44,118 nt of DNA from Hyphococcus sp. (GTDB lineage Bacteria > Pseudomonadota > Alphaproteobacteria > Caulobacterales > Parvularculaceae). Under the pieces are notes generated by a model. The model was not told where the DNA came from. It worked only from the letters and a program-made list of their open reading frames with translations, and searched no databases. Each line of letters opens with the position of its first letter. Within the stretch, counting starts at the first letter, position 1. The DNA lies in NCBI GenBank assembly GCA_021776245.1, contig JAJFGF010000073.1:1-44118 (forward strand). Direction: 5' to 3'. Below, in pieces: positions 33,583 to 43,866 of this stretch. A program made the position numbers and the translations under genes.

Positions 33583-35595
33583 TTGGCGCATTTATTCATC
33601 AGCTATTCGCGAAATGACCGGCCGGTTGTCGAAAAACTGTCGCTGGCGCTCGAAGAGGCGGGCCATTCGGTCTGGTGGGACCGGCATATCAGAGGCGGCG
33701 CGGCGTTCGCCAAGGATATTGAATCGCAGCTTATAAAGGCCGACGCGATCATCGTTGCCTGGTCGTCGGACGCCAATGTGTCGGACTGGGTAAAGGACGA
33801 AGCCGTTTACGCCCGCGACAAAGGCAAGCTGATCCCGATTTGCCTGACCGATTGCGAAGCGCCGATGGGGTTTCGGCAATATCAGACGATCGATTTCCAG
33901 CACTGGAAAGGCGATCCTGCAGCGCCCGCCCTGCATTCCATATTAAGCGCCATCGCGGAGATCTCCGGCGCCGAGGCGCCGGCAGCCCCGCCGCCAATCA
34001 AAAAAAACCTGTTCCAAAAAGTCCTGACACAAAAGCCTTACCAGTTGGGCGCGGCCGCTGCGGCGATCGCTGTTGTGCTCCTGGTTGCGCTGGTTTTCTT
34101 GCGCACTGGCGGCGACGGGCCTGGCGATGATGCGCGCACCGCAAACATGTTGCCGGGTCCCTCCGAAGTCTCAATTGCCGTTTTGCCTTTTGCGGATATG
34201 TCGGCGGAAGGCAATCAGGCGCATTTCGCGCGGGGCCTGTCGGAGGAGCTGTTAAACCTGCTGGTTACTGTCGAAGGTCTTGGCGTCGCGTCACGGACGT
34301 CGTCTTTCACCTATACCGAAAACAAGATCGAAGAACTCAATATCGATATTGAAGACATCGCTGACCGCCTGAAAGTCAATCACATCCTTGAAGGCAGCGT
34401 CCGCAAGATGGGTGATGATCTGCGCATTACCGCGCAGCTGATCAACGCCCGCGACAACAAGCATTTATGGTCGCAAACCTATGACCGCCAGTCGACCGAC
34501 ATTTTTCGAATTCAGGACGAGATTGCGACAGCCGTTGTCGAGCAACTGCGCAAGGAATTCGGCATTGTCGCGCCGAGCGCGCCCATCGTGAAGAAACGCG
34601 ACACGGAAAATATCAGCGCGTATGAATTATATCTGGAAGCGCGCGAACTTTATCTCGGGCGCGGGGCCGGGCGCGCCGCCGTCGAAGAAAGCATGCAGCT
34701 GTTTGAGCAAGTAGTCGAAATGGACCCGGCGTTCGCCAGAGGCTGGGAAGGGCTCGCCGCAGTTTACGGCGTCGCCACCAGCTATGGCATATTGGACCGT
34801 GATTATTCTGCGCTCGCCCTCGTCGCCAACAAAAAAGCCCTGGAGATCGATCCGGATCTCTCCATGCCGTATGCGGTCATTGGACTGACTTATCGCTCCC
34901 ATTATCCGACGCCATGGGCGGAGAGCTTTGATAACCTCAACAAAGCGATCGAACGCGATCCGAAAAATATCAGCGCCTGGCAGTGGCTGGGGATGAATTA
35001 TATTTCCGTCGGCGCCCATCAGGACGCGGTTAAAGCGTTTACGAAATGTCTTGAGCTTGATGAAACGCGCGGCCTGTGCCGCCGCTATCGTTCGGTCTCA
35101 AATTATGTGTTGGGCAAAATCGACCTTGTGCTGGCCGATGCAAATATCAATGCCGAGGCGAATTATTTTAGAGGGTTTGACGTTTACGTGCCGCTGTTTC
35201 TTGAGCGCGACGATCGCATGATGGCCTTTGCCGCGTCGCGCATGGTCAATTGGCAGGTGGATTTTCCGCATCAGGAACTGATCAGCGCGCTGGAAACTCC
35301 TGACAGCCAGCCGCCTGAGCGGTTAAAAGCATTTAAAGACTGGGGCAAGGAAAAGCGCGTAGACATCCTCGACAACACCAATTTGATGCTGGCCTTGCGC
35401 AACTATGATGAAATCAATGTGAACACATTTGACAACGACTATGTCTATTTATGGCTGCCGCAATTTGCCCATTACCGCACAACCCCGCAATTTAAGAAGC
35501 TTACGGAAGATCTCGGCCTTGTCGCCTATTGGCGCGAAAGAGGATTTCCGCCGCAGTGCCGCGTGTTGTCGGAGACGGATTTTGCGTGTGATTAA
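33583..35595 (+). CDS. transmembrane TIR protein with TolB_N-like and TPR domains
   Basis: The 670-residue protein has a TIR domain (about 1-125: HLFISYSRNDRPVVEKLSLALEEAGHSVWWDRHIRGGAAFAKDIESQL), one membrane segment (about 156-174), a TolB_N/FlgO-like domain (about 195-325: SIAVLPFADMSAEGNQAHFARGLSEELLNLL ... HILEGSVRKMGDDLRITAQLINARDNKHLWSQTYDR), and TPR-like helical repeats to the end. The TolB_N-TPR half is usually joined to a winged helix or nucleotide cyclase; here TIR replaces it. With one membrane span and a cytoplasmic TIR, the rest should face the periplasm. It starts at TTG 33583 behind GGGGA. The TIR has Asp where the Phe-x-x-(Asp/Glu)-Ile helix begins; enzyme activity is not proven. 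It converges on the TIR-WD40 gene. Confidence 0.85.
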   Translation: MAHLFISYSRNDRPVVEKLSLALEEAGHSVWWDRHIRGGAAFAKDIESQLIKADAIIVAWSSDANVSDWVKDEAVYARDKGKLIPICLTDCEAPMGFRQYQTIDFQHWKGDPAAPALHSILSAIAEISGAEAPAAPPPIKKNLFQKVLTQKPYQLGAAAAAIAVVLLVALVFLRTGGDGPGDDARTANMLPGPSEVSIAVLPFADMSAEGNQAHFARGLSEELLNLLVTVEGLGVASRTSSFTYTENKIEELNIDIEDIADRLKVNHILEGSVRKMGDDLRITAQLINARDNKHLWSQTYDRQSTDIFRIQDEIATAVVEQLRKEFGIVAPSAPIVKKRDTENISAYELYLEARELYLGRGAGRAAVEESMQLFEQVVEMDPAFARGWEGLAAVYGVATSYGILDRDYSALALVANKKALEIDPDLSMPYAVIGLTYRSHYPTPWAESFDNLNKAIERDPKNISAWQWLGMNYISVGAHQDAVKAFTKCLELDETRGLCRRYRSVSNYVLGKIDLVLADANINAEANYFRGFDVYVPLFLERDDRMMAFAASRMVNWQVDFPHQELISALETPDSQPPERLKAFKDWGKEKRVDILDNTNLMLALRNYDEINVNTFDNDYVYLWLPQFAHYRTTPQFKKLTEDLGLVAYWRERGFPPQCRVLSETDFACD

Positions 35596-35600
35596 ATACG

Positions 35601-37772
35601 CTAAACCTTGCGCGTGCGGGCGCTGAAATTCCGGAGGATCAAACTCCGCCACACCCAGCGCAACAACGCAAAGACTGTCGCCGGGATAAAGGCAAGCGTC
35701 AGCCACAGGCTTAACGCTTCGGCGGGCAGGGCGGATGCGATCAACAACCCCACATAGCCGCTGAGGACGAGCAACGCCGCCACGACAATTGGCCGGGCGA
35801 TTGCACGTGCGCCGACGATCCAGAACACGCCTTTCGCAATCAGCGCGGCGACAAGCACGACAAACGCAATGACGAAGCCTTTACCGAAAAGATAAGCAGC
35901 GCGGCTTGGGTCTTTGGTAAAATCGACAGGCACTGGCGCTTGTGAAGAAACAAACAGCGGCGGCGTATCGATTGCCATCGGCAAATCGATTGCCGAATTG
36001 ATGTGACCCATGGTGACGATTTCCTTGCCGCTTTCGATATCCCAGATGCGCGCCGTGTTGTCTCTTGAACCGCTGACAATAATTGTCCCGTCGGCGGAGG
36101 CGTCGAGCCCGCGCACGCCGTCCTTGTGTCCTTTAAGCTCTGTGATGACCGTCTGATCGGCAATATTCCACAAGCGAATGACCGGATCGATCCCGCTGGT
36201 GGCGAGAATGGTGTCATTTTTTGCGAAGGCGACGGCGAACGCCTTGTCGGCGCCGTGATTGAAACTGGCGATGCGATCCCGCGGGTCAGTGCGCCACAGC
36301 CGGATCAGGCCATTATCGGCGGCGGCGGCGAACATCGATCCGTCATTTGAAAATTTCACGTCATTGCCGGGCCCGCCAATAGACAACACAGCGATCGCTG
36401 CGCCGCTGCGCCAGTTCCAGAGCCGGACATTGCCGTCGGTTGACGCTGACGCCAGAACATTGCCTTCCGGATCGAAATCTACAGCGTTAACGCTATCCGT
36501 GTGTCCGGTCAGGGTACGGATTACATCGCCGGTCTCCGGGTCCCAGATGATTATAGTGTTGTCGCTGCTGGAGGTCGCAATCGCTGATCCGTCCGGAGAC
36601 CAGGCGGCGTCATAAACGCTGCTGGCGTGACCTGTCAGTTTGCGCACAAGTTTCGTGTTGGCGGTGTTCCAGATATCCGCGGTTATGTCACGCGACGCCG
36701 AGACGGCGTATTTGCCGTCCGGCGAAAAGTCCGCGCCCCAGACCCAGTTTTCATGTTCCGTAAATTCGCCAAGCTCGACACCGGTGCGCGCATCCCACAG
36801 CTTGACCGTGGAATCGTCCGACGCTGTCAGCAGCCTGTCGCCGGCCTTATCGAGCGTGACATTATTGATGTCTGCGCCTTCTATCCCTTTGACCTGCACG
36901 CCCTCAAGCGCTGCCGCATAGATGCGGCCCTCCAGCAGCAGCGGCGAAATGGCAACGAGCGAAAACAAGATGAGCGCAATGAAAGAGCGGGGCAACAACG
37001 CCAGCGAGGCCGCTCCGGCGGCGCGGTCGGCTTCCAGCGTTCCGATACGCGACAGGAATGCAAGAACGCCCATGGCGCCGACAAAGAATGGCCGATAGGT
37101 CGGGAAGACAAAGTCGGATGTATAGGCCATCGCCGCGAAACCCGCCGCGATCAGCGCGGCCATAAACACGGCCTGGCCATAGAGCGCCAGACGCCTCTGT
37201 GAGCCTGTGGTTGTATAGCGCGTTTTGGCGCTCCGTTGTTTCGGCGGTTTCTTTTGCTTTGGCGGCTTTTGCACTTTTGGTTTTTGCGCTTTTGGTTTTG
37301 GTTTGTCAGCGACTGGGGCGGGCGCCGGTTCTTCCGCCGGTTGCGGCGCGCGCCGCCGGGCCGGGGCGCCGCCGCCGCTGCGTGCGCCGTTATGAATTGC
37401 CTCGACAAAGGCTTTGAGCGCCGGATCGTTCATATTGCCGCGCCAATGGGTTAAATCGGCCGTTTGAATTTGCCGGAAGCCGAGCGGAATATCGACATTG
37501 TCAATCAGCGCCGGGAATAAGACGTCGCGCGCGGCGCCTTCGTCAGCTTCATCGCAAACAAAGCGCGATCCCACCGAATAGCGCGACCAGACAACCAGCA
37601 CCGAGCGCGTGTTTTCCAGCGCATCGGCGATTTCCTGGCGAAACCCGGCGCCGGTCTTGATGTCCGGGTCCCACCAGACCCGCAAACCTTTTTGCGTCAG
37701 CGCTTGCGCAAGTTTTTCTATTTTCGGGCGATCTTCGCGCGAATAAGAAATGAATACGTCGTGATTCCCCAA
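35601..37772 (-). CDS. transmembrane TIR protein with seven WD40 repeats
   Basis: The product (723 residues from TTG 37772) has a TIR domain (NHDVFISYSREDRPKIEKLAQALTQKGLRVWWDPDIKTGAGFRQEIADALENTRSVLVVWS), a Lys/Pro-rich linker (PKPKAQKPKVQKPPKQKKPP), three membrane segments, a seven-bladed WD40 propeller (blades ending in LWD, IWN, IWD, LWN, LWR, LWN, IWD), and three more membrane segments at the C-terminus. With a cytoplasmic TIR, three spans put the propeller outside the inner membrane. TTG 37772 was preferred to GTG 37811 because GGGGGAG stands 8 bases before it. It is tail-to-tail with the TIR-TPR gene, 5 bases apart. Its partner signals are unknown. Confidence 0.85.
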   Translation of the reverse strand: MGNHDVFISYSREDRPKIEKLAQALTQKGLRVWWDPDIKTGAGFRQEIADALENTRSVLVVWSRYSVGSRFVCDEADEGAARDVLFPALIDNVDIPLGFRQIQTADLTHWRGNMNDPALKAFVEAIHNGARSGGGAPARRRAPQPAEEPAPAPVADKPKPKAQKPKVQKPPKQKKPPKQRSAKTRYTTTGSQRRLALYGQAVFMAALIAAGFAAMAYTSDFVFPTYRPFFVGAMGVLAFLSRIGTLEADRAAGAASLALLPRSFIALILFSLVAISPLLLEGRIYAAALEGVQVKGIEGADINNVTLDKAGDRLLTASDDSTVKLWDARTGVELGEFTEHENWVWGADFSPDGKYAVSASRDITADIWNTANTKLVRKLTGHASSVYDAAWSPDGSAIATSSSDNTIIIWDPETGDVIRTLTGHTDSVNAVDFDPEGNVLASASTDGNVRLWNWRSGAAIAVLSIGGPGNDVKFSNDGSMFAAAADNGLIRLWRTDPRDRIASFNHGADKAFAVAFAKNDTILATSGIDPVIRLWNIADQTVITELKGHKDGVRGLDASADGTIIVSGSRDNTARIWDIESGKEIVTMGHINSAIDLPMAIDTPPLFVSSQAPVPVDFTKDPSRAAYLFGKGFVIAFVVLVAALIAKGVFWIVGARAIARPIVVAALLVLSGYVGLLIASALPAEALSLWLTLAFIPATVFALLRWVWRSLILRNFSARTRKV

Positions 37773-38073
37773 AACCCTGTCTCCCCCGGAGTTTTCCGTG
37801 GTTGCCCGCACCCGTCCATGCCGGGCTAAGCCGCTTTCGAGCGCCCTCCCTAACCCGGCATGTGCCTACACGGTATCAAATGCGTCGCGATGAAACAATC
37901 AGCCATTAACCAGCATCATCACGCCCTGTGGAGAAATAGGCGGAGCGCTTGGTGCTGAATCCAGCCAAAATCAGCTGTTATGCCGTAAAAGGGCTTTTTC
38001 TGGCGGCCTCGGCCCCATATTGAGGGCGCAACCGAGCCGCTGCCGGTAATATCCTCGGAACCGATTGTCGCCC
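37773..38073. promoter_or_regulatory. divergent intergenic region between the TIR-WD40 gene and dnaG
   Basis: About 300 bases without a convincing gene. It must hold the start signals of both divergent genes. A perfect inverted repeat, CATGCCGGG (37817-37825) and CCCGGCATG (37854-37862), with a smaller nested GCT/AGC stem in the loop, could be a structured leader or a protein-binding dyad. I could not identify a clear -35/-10 pair. Confidence 0.4.
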
Positions 38074-40020
38074 ATGCCCCGTTTCACGCCTGATTTTCTC
38101 GATGAACTAAAGGCCCGCTTGAGGCCCTCGGATGTCATCGGACGTTATGTGAAATTAAAGAAGCAAGGCAATGAATGGGCTGGGCTTTCCCCCTTCACCA
38201 AGGAAAAAACACCGTCGTTTTTCGTCAATGATCAAAAGGGTTTTTACCACTGCTTTTCCTCGGGCAAGCATGGCGACGTGATCTCATTTCTGCAGGAAAC
38301 CCAGCGCCTGACTTTTGTTGAGGCGGTTGAGAGCCTGGCCGAAGAGGCGGGCCTTCCTTTGCCCGTTGAAACCCCTGGCGAAGCGGATCGGGCCGAAAAA
38401 GCGCAAGGGCTGGCGGAAGCATCCGGGGCGGCGGCGAAATTTTTTGCGGCCATGCTGCACCGCGCCGACGGCCGCGCCGCGATGACGTATCTGACGGCGC
38501 GCGAGGTAACCCCGGAACAGATCGAAGCGTTCGCCATCGGCTTTGCGCCGTCTTCGCGCTCGGCGCTGAAAGATTTCCTGATCAATAAGGGGTTTACGGA
38601 AGAAACTTTGATTGACGCCGGATTGCTGATCAAACCCGATGACGGGTCAGCGAGTTACGACCGGTTCCGCAATCGCATCATGTTTCCAATTCATGGATCG
38701 CGCGAGCGCGTCATCGCTTTTGGCGGCCGCGCGCTTGATCCCGATGCCCGCGCCAAATATCTGAATTCGCCGGAAACGCCGCTGTTTCACAAGGGCTCGG
38801 TGCTTTACAATTATGCGCCTGCGCGGATCGCAGCAGCCGAAGACAAGGCGCCGCTGATCGTCTGTGAAGGCTATATGGATGTGATCGCCCTTTGGGGCGC
38901 CGGCATTAAACGCGCGGTGGCGCCGCTTGGAACAGCGCTGACCGAAGACCAGCTGGCGCTGTTATGGCGCGCTGTTGATGAACCCATTTTGTGTTTCGAC
39001 GGCGACAAAGCGGGGCGGGGCGCAGCGCACCGGTCCGTGGATCGGGCGCTGCCGATGCTCAGGCCCGGAAAGTCGCTGCGCTTTGCCTTCATGCCGGAAG
39101 GTAAAGATCCCGACGATCTCTTACGCGCCGAAGGCGCTGGCGCGTTTCATCAAATCCTCGCCGATGAATTACCCCTGGTCGATGTTTTATGGGACCGGGA
39201 GATTGAAAACCACGCGCTTGATACGCCTGAACGCCGTGCAGCGTTGCGTGCGCATTTGCGCGATCTGGTCAAGGCAATCGCCGACAAGGATGTGCGCGGC
39301 GCCTATGGCGCTGATCTCGCGCGCCGCCTCGATGAGCGATTCGCGCCACCGCGAAAAAAATGGGAGGACCGCAGAACCAGTCCGGGCGGCGGGTGGCGCG
39401 GAAAACCAGGTGATCGGAACCAGCGTTATGCGCCGCCCGCGCGACCTACGGCGGACCTCAAACGCCGCGGCGCTCCTTCGCAATGGAGCCGCGAGGCAGT
39501 GTTTCTGCTGGCTGCGGTCAATCATCCGGCGCTGATAGAGCGCCAGGAATCGGCGTTTTTTGACCTTGATATCGTTGATGCAGGCCTCAAAACGCTTTTG
39601 AGCGAGATATTGGCCGTAGTTTCAGCCAATACCGGCCTTGACAGCGCTGCATTGAAAAGCCATCTCACCCACACAGGCGCGGCAGGTCCATTGGAGCGGG
39701 TCTTGAATGACCCAGAGCTCTCGAAACAGCGATTCCTCCGGCCTGAAGCTGAGATAGACGAAGTTGAGCAGGGGTTTCGCAACTCGCTGGCGCATCATCT
39801 TTCTGAATCGACGCTAAAGCAGGAGATCGCCCGTTCGGCGTCCCAGATTTTCACCGACGGCGATGAAGGCTGGAAAGCGGCGACGACGGCCCGAGAGGAA
39901 TTGATTAATTCGAACAGAACCAGCGATGCCGAGGCGCGCGATGACGGCGACTCGCCAAAGCGGTTCGAAGACGCACTGGAGCGTATGAAACAGAGCGTCG
40001 ATACAAAATTTAACCGGTAA
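38074..40020 (+). CDS. dnaG: DNA primase DnaG
   Basis: Makes RNA primers for DNA replication and works with the DnaB encoded in this window. The 648-residue protein starts [26 protein letters not shown]. The N-terminal zinc-ribbon domain is present but three of the usual four ligands are changed: SPFT (Ser39, Thr42) and [11 protein letters not shown] (Cys60 kept, Ser63). The TOPRIM catalytic residues are intact: Glu265 in [12 protein letters not shown], and Asp309/Asp311 in [13 protein letters not shown] Pro/Arg-rich linker and the DnaB-binding helical C-domain follow. ATG 38074 fits the family start better than TTG 38065. rpoD follows after 13 bases. Confidence 0.96.
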   Translation: MPRFTPDFLDELKARLRPSDVIGRYVKLKKQGNEWAGLSPFTKEKTPSFFVNDQKGFYHCFSSGKHGDVISFLQETQRLTFVEAVESLAEEAGLPLPVETPGEADRAEKAQGLAEASGAAAKFFAAMLHRADGRAAMTYLTAREVTPEQIEAFAIGFAPSSRSALKDFLINKGFTEETLIDAGLLIKPDDGSASYDRFRNRIMFPIHGSRERVIAFGGRALDPDARAKYLNSPETPLFHKGSVLYNYAPARIAAAEDKAPLIVCEGYMDVIALWGAGIKRAVAPLGTALTEDQLALLWRAVDEPILCFDGDKAGRGAAHRSVDRALPMLRPGKSLRFAFMPEGKDPDDLLRAEGAGAFHQILADELPLVDVLWDREIENHALDTPERRAALRAHLRDLVKAIADKDVRGAYGADLARRLDERFAPPRKKWEDRRTSPGGGWRGKPGDRNQRYAPPARPTADLKRRGAPSQWSREAVFLLAAVNHPALIERQESAFFDLDIVDAGLKTLLSEILAVVSANTGLDSAALKSHLTHTGAAGPLERVLNDPELSKQRFLRPEAEIDEVEQGFRNSLAHHLSESTLKQEIARSASQIFTDGDEGWKAATTAREELINSNRTSDAEARDDGDSPKRFEDALERMKQSVDTKFNR

Positions 40021-40033
40021 GGGTTTTAACGAG

Positions 40034-41995
40034 ATGGCGAAAAAAGCGACGGCGACGAAAAAGACAGAAGCGGCGGAACCAAGCGACGGTCCGGTCCTTG
40101 ATCTGTCTGATGCCGATGTCAAAAAACTGATCAAGACAGCAAAGTCACGCGGCTATGTGACCTATGATGAATTAAACAAGGTGTTGCCGTCCGAAGAAGT
40201 ATCGTCGGAACAGATCGAAGACATCATGGCGAAGCTCTCTGAGATGGGCATCAATGTCGTCGAACATGAAGAAGAAGACGACGATGAAAGCGCGCCGCCG
40301 GCGAAGTCAAAAGCGCTTGCCACAAAAGACGAAAAAAAGAGCGGCGTCGTCACCACCAATACCGGCGCGTCCGCCGATCGCACGGATGATCCGGTGCGCA
40401 TGTATCTGCGCGAGATGGGCACCGTCGAACTGCTTTCCCGTGAAGGTGAGATCGCGATCGCCAAGCGCATTGAAGCCGGCCGTGAAACCATGATCCGCGC
40501 GCTGTGCGAGAGTTCCCTGACTTTTGAAGCGATCACGGTCTGGCGCGACGAGCTTGAAGAAGGCCGGGTTTTGTTGCGCGATATCATCGACCTCGACGCG
40601 ACTTATGGGGGCGGACCCGAAGCGCGCCCCGATATGACCCAGCCTGATGTTGCTGAACGCGTCCACAAAGAAGAAGCCGAAAAGGCGGAAGTCGCCGAAG
40701 ACGACGAAGACGATTTCGATGAAGGCGCCTTGTCTCTTTCCGCCATGGAAGCGGAACTGCGCGATGGCGTAATGATGACCTTTGGCGATATCTCCGGCGA
40801 CTATAAAAAACTGCGGCGCCTCCAGGACATCATGATTGAAGAGCATTTGAAAGGCGACGATCTTACTTCTTCGCAAACAAGACGTTTCCGCAAGCTGCAA
40901 AAAGATATCGTCGAGCGGGTGCGGTCGGTACGCCTGAACAATCAGCGGATCGAGGCCCTTGTTGAACAGCTTTACGACATCAATCGCCGGCTGATGGCGC
41001 TTGAAGGCAAGCTTGTGCGACTTGCGGATACTTACGGCGTCAATCGCCGGGAGTTTCTGGCCGAATATATCGGCGCCGAGCTTGACCCGGAATGGTTTGA
41101 CCGGATTTCGAAAAAGACCAGCAAGGGCTGGCATAATTTCGTCACCAAAGTCGGCGAGCAAGTCGCCGAGATCAGAGACGAAATCGGCAATCTTTCGACC
41201 GAGACCGGCCTTACGGTTCACGACTTCCGCCGCATTGTTCAGACCGTGCAAAAAGGCGAGCGCGAAGCGCGGATCGCCAAGAAAGAAATGGTCGAAGCCA
41301 ATTTGCGTCTCGTTATTTCGATTGCGAAAAAATACACTAACCGCGGCCTCCAGTTCCTCGACCTCATTCAGGAAGGCAATATCGGTCTGATGAAGGCGGT
41401 CGATAAGTTCGAATATCGCCGCGGCTATAAGTTCTCGACCTATGCGACCTGGTGGATCCGCCAGGCGATCACCCGTTCGATTGCCGATCAGGCGCGCACC
41501 ATCCGTATTCCGGTGCATATGATCGAGACGATCAACAAGATCGTCCGGACGTCGCGCCAGATGCTCCACGAAATCGGCCGCGAGCCGACGCCCGAAGAGC
41601 TTGCGGAAAAGCTTTCCATGCCGCTTGAAAAAGTCCGCAAGGTGATGAAGATCGCCAAAGAGCCGATCAGCCTTGAAACGCCGATTGGCGACGAGGAAGA
41701 CTCGCATCTCGGCGACTTCATTGAAGATAAAAATACGATTCTGCCGATTGATGCGGCGATCCAGTCCAATTTGCGCGAAACTACGACGCGGGTGCTGGCG
41801 TCGCTGACGCCGCGCGAAGAACGCGTCTTGCGCATGCGCTTTGGCATCGGCATGAACACCGATCACACGCTCGAAGAAGTCGGTCAGCAATTCTCGGTGA
41901 CCCGCGAACGCATCCGCCAGATCGAAGCCAAAGCTCTGCGCAAGCTGAAACACCCGAGCCGCTCGCGGAAACTCAGGTCGTTCCTCGACAATTAG
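40034..41995 (+). CDS. rpoD: RNA polymerase sigma factor RpoD (sigma-70)
   Basis: Housekeeping sigma factor. The 653-residue protein has region 1.1 ([24 protein letters not shown]), region 1.2 ([31 protein letters not shown]), a long non-conserved acidic insert ([20 protein letters not shown]), region 2 ([74 protein letters not shown]), region 3 and region 4 with the -35 recognition helix ([43 protein letters not shown]). It lies 13 bases after dnaG, likely co-transcribed. A decayed second copy of its last codons is found at 43770-43859. Confidence 0.98.
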   Translation: MAKKATATKKTEAAEPSDGPVLDLSDADVKKLIKTAKSRGYVTYDELNKVLPSEEVSSEQIEDIMAKLSEMGINVVEHEEEDDDESAPPAKSKALATKDEKKSGVVTTNTGASADRTDDPVRMYLREMGTVELLSREGEIAIAKRIEAGRETMIRALCESSLTFEAITVWRDELEEGRVLLRDIIDLDATYGGGPEARPDMTQPDVAERVHKEEAEKAEVAEDDEDDFDEGALSLSAMEAELRDGVMMTFGDISGDYKKLRRLQDIMIEEHLKGDDLTSSQTRRFRKLQKDIVERVRSVRLNNQRIEALVEQLYDINRRLMALEGKLVRLADTYGVNRREFLAEYIGAELDPEWFDRISKKTSKGWHNFVTKVGEQVAEIRDEIGNLSTETGLTVHDFRRIVQTVQKGEREARIAKKEMVEANLRLVISIAKKYTNRGLQFLDLIQEGNIGLMKAVDKFEYRRGYKFSTYATWWIRQAITRSIADQARTIRIPVHMIETINKIVRTSRQMLHEIGREPTPEELAEKLSMPLEKVRKVMKIAKEPISLETPIGDEEDSHLGDFIEDKNTILPIDAAIQSNLRETTTRVLASLTPREERVLRMRFGIGMNTDHTLEEVGQQFSVTRERIRQIEAKALRKLKHPSRSRKLRSFLDN

Positions 41996-42294
41996 AGGAT
42001 TATCCGCGACTCTCATCGTCGCCGCCGGCAGACGAGGCGCACCGGTGTAATGTCGGCCACGCGCCTTCGTCCCGGCCGGGCATCAGTGAACATTTAGTGA
42101 TGCAAGTCCGGCGGTTAGCCTGTTTTTTTTTAAAAAATCAATGCCGGTCTAAAGACTGCGCTGCTTTTCGGCGCCGGCGGCGGTAAAAATATCTGGGAAC
42201 CTTCAAGGGTTCTCAGGGTTTGTCTCGTAGCGGGCGCGGGAAGAACGGCCGATGAGTTGGCGCACGGCAAATTGGAAAAGCGGGAGCGGTTGCT
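41996..42294. other. intergenic region between rpoD and the M48 gene
   Basis: About 300 bases with no gene seen. A run TTTTTTTTT followed by AAAAAA (around 42125-42138) comes after a short GGC/GCC stem and may end the rpoD transcript weakly. A better hairpin, GGGAACC-TTCAAG-GGTTCTC (42195-42214, 7 bp with one G-T pair), lies further on. The M48 promoter should be in the last 100 bases. Confidence 0.35.
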
Positions 42295-43767
42295 ATGTCA
42301 TCATTGTTTTCAGGGGTCATGGATTTCAATTTCAGGCGCATGTTGAGCCGCATGGCGATCGGCGCAACAGCATTCGCACTCGCCGCCTGTGCATCAACAG
42401 GCGGTCCATTCGGATTATCGCAGCAGCAGGAACAGGCGATCGGAGAGCAGCAACATCCGCAAATTCTTGCGGCTTTTGGCGGCGAGTTGGACGACCCGGC
42501 GCTCTCCGCATACGCACAAAGGGTTTTCGAAAGACTCCTGGCGAATTCCGATCAACCGGGCGTCCAGATTAAATTCACTGTGCTCGACAGCCCGGTGATT
42601 AACGCAATGGCGTTACCAGGTCACGTTTATGTCACGCGCGGGTTGCTGGCGCTCGCCAACAGCGAAGCCGAGCTTGCCGGCGTGATCGGGCACGAGATCG
42701 GTCATGTGTTTGAACGGCACACAGCGCAGCGGGTCAGCCGCGGAAATCTTGCGCAGCTTGGCGCAGTCGCCGCCGCAATTCTCACCGGCGATCAGGATAC
42801 GGCGCAAATGGCCGGGCAGGCGGCGCAGCTCTATTTGTTGCGTTTTTCACGAACCCAGGAATATGAAGCAGATCAGGTGGGCGTTAAATTACTGGCGCGC
42901 GCGGATTATGATCCGCTGGCCGAAGCAGATTTTCTTAATACGCTCGGCACATGGTCCAATCTGGAATCGCAGATTGCCGGTCGTCAGGCGCCTCCTGAAT
43001 ATCTATCGACGCACCCAAACTCCGCCGAGCGCGTGCGCCGCGCCGCACAGGACGCTAATGTTCTGCGACAGGGCGGAGCGACCTCGAATGCACGCAATCG
43101 CACGGCCTATCTGGCAGCCATCGACGGTCTTCTTTATGGCGATGATCCGATAAAACAGGGGTTCGTTAACGGCCGTGAATTCATCCACCCCCAAATTGGC
43201 ATCGCATTTTCAGTTCCGCAGGGGTTTCAGTTGCAAAACTCCTCACAGGCGGTGTTCGCGCGCTCGCGGGGCGGCGCGCAGATGCAGTTCACATCCGCCA
43301 ATACCGATCAGACGCCGCAGGCGTTGATTGACGGCGCCATTTCGCAGTCGTTGAAGATTGACCTTTCACCGGCGCGCGCAATTCAAATCAGCGGCCGTCC
43401 CGGCGCAGTTGGTCAGGCCAGGGCGAATGCACAGGGCGGGCCGGTTGATGTAACGGTCTATGTAGTACAATGGCCGGCAAATGCGCAATATATCTTTCTG
43501 TGGGTGACGCCGGCCAGCCAGACCGCTCAGCTGCAAAGCCCGATCTCCCGGTCCGTGCAGTCCTTGCGCGCAATCGACGCGCGCTCTGTCAATGTGCCGC
43601 CAGCATGGCGGATCCGGGTTGTCACAACGCAAACGGCCGACTCGGTTGATCGTCTGTCGGCGCTAATGGCGTTCACGGCATATAAAGAAGAACGATTCCG
43701 TATAATGAATGGCTTTGACAGCAACCACCAATTGCGCGCCGGTGAGGAAGTCAAACTGGTGCGGTAG
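42295..43767 (+). CDS. M48-family zinc metalloprotease, lipoprotein with LysM-like tail
   Basis: A 490-residue envelope protease similar to the BepA/LoiP group that keeps outer-membrane proteins and lipids in order. A signal with lipobox LAAC (Cys32 in FALAACAST) comes first; the M48 domain has the zinc motif HEIGH (133-137) after [28 protein letters not shown], and the third ligand Glu in [17 protein letters not shown] (about 189-191). The mature part has an unassigned beta-rich C-terminal region, ending with a LysM-like segment ([33 protein letters not shown]). GGAG is about 10 bases before the ATG; in-frame ATGs at 42319 and later could also serve. The rpoD remnant starts immediately after its stop codon. 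Confidence 0.9.
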   Translation: MSSLFSGVMDFNFRRMLSRMAIGATAFALAACASTGGPFGLSQQQEQAIGEQQHPQILAAFGGELDDPALSAYAQRVFERLLANSDQPGVQIKFTVLDSPVINAMALPGHVYVTRGLLALANSEAELAGVIGHEIGHVFERHTAQRVSRGNLAQLGAVAAAILTGDQDTAQMAGQAAQLYLLRFSRTQEYEADQVGVKLLARADYDPLAEADFLNTLGTWSNLESQIAGRQAPPEYLSTHPNSAERVRRAAQDANVLRQGGATSNARNRTAYLAAIDGLLYGDDPIKQGFVNGREFIHPQIGIAFSVPQGFQLQNSSQAVFARSRGGAQMQFTSANTDQTPQALIDGAISQSLKIDLSPARAIQISGRPGAVGQARANAQGGPVDVTVYVVQWPANAQYIFLWVTPASQTAQLQSPISRSVQSLRAIDARSVNVPPAWRIRVVTTQTADSVDRLSALMAFTAYKEERFRIMNGFDSNHQLRAGEEVKLVR

Positions 43768-43769
43768 CG

Positions 43770-43859
43770 CGCAACGGCATTTGTCAGATTGAAGCGAAAG
43801 GTTTGCGTAAGCTGAAGCACCCGAGCCGCTCGCGCAAATTGCGGTCGTTTCTCGACAAC
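43770..43859 (+). pseudogene. decayed duplicate of the rpoD 3' end
   Basis: Read in frame, this gives [30 protein letters not shown], matching the C-terminus of the RpoD in this window ([30 protein letters not shown]). From the Gln codon to the final Asn codon 24 of 25 residues agree, yet ten codons differ silently. The stop codon TAG is changed to CAG and the frame runs on to a TAG at 43917. There is no start codon or upstream sigma region, so it cannot be a working gene. The many silent changes show that the copy was long under selection before it broke. Confidence 0.85.
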
Positions 43860-43866
43860 CAGGCGA

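Noticed and set aside
40307-42016. A 569-codon open reading frame on the strand opposite rpoD
   Set aside because: It is the antisense shadow of rpoD in a GC-rich genome. Its composition (many Phe, Arg, His, Asp) mirrors the rpoD codons and shows no domain; rpoD itself is certain.
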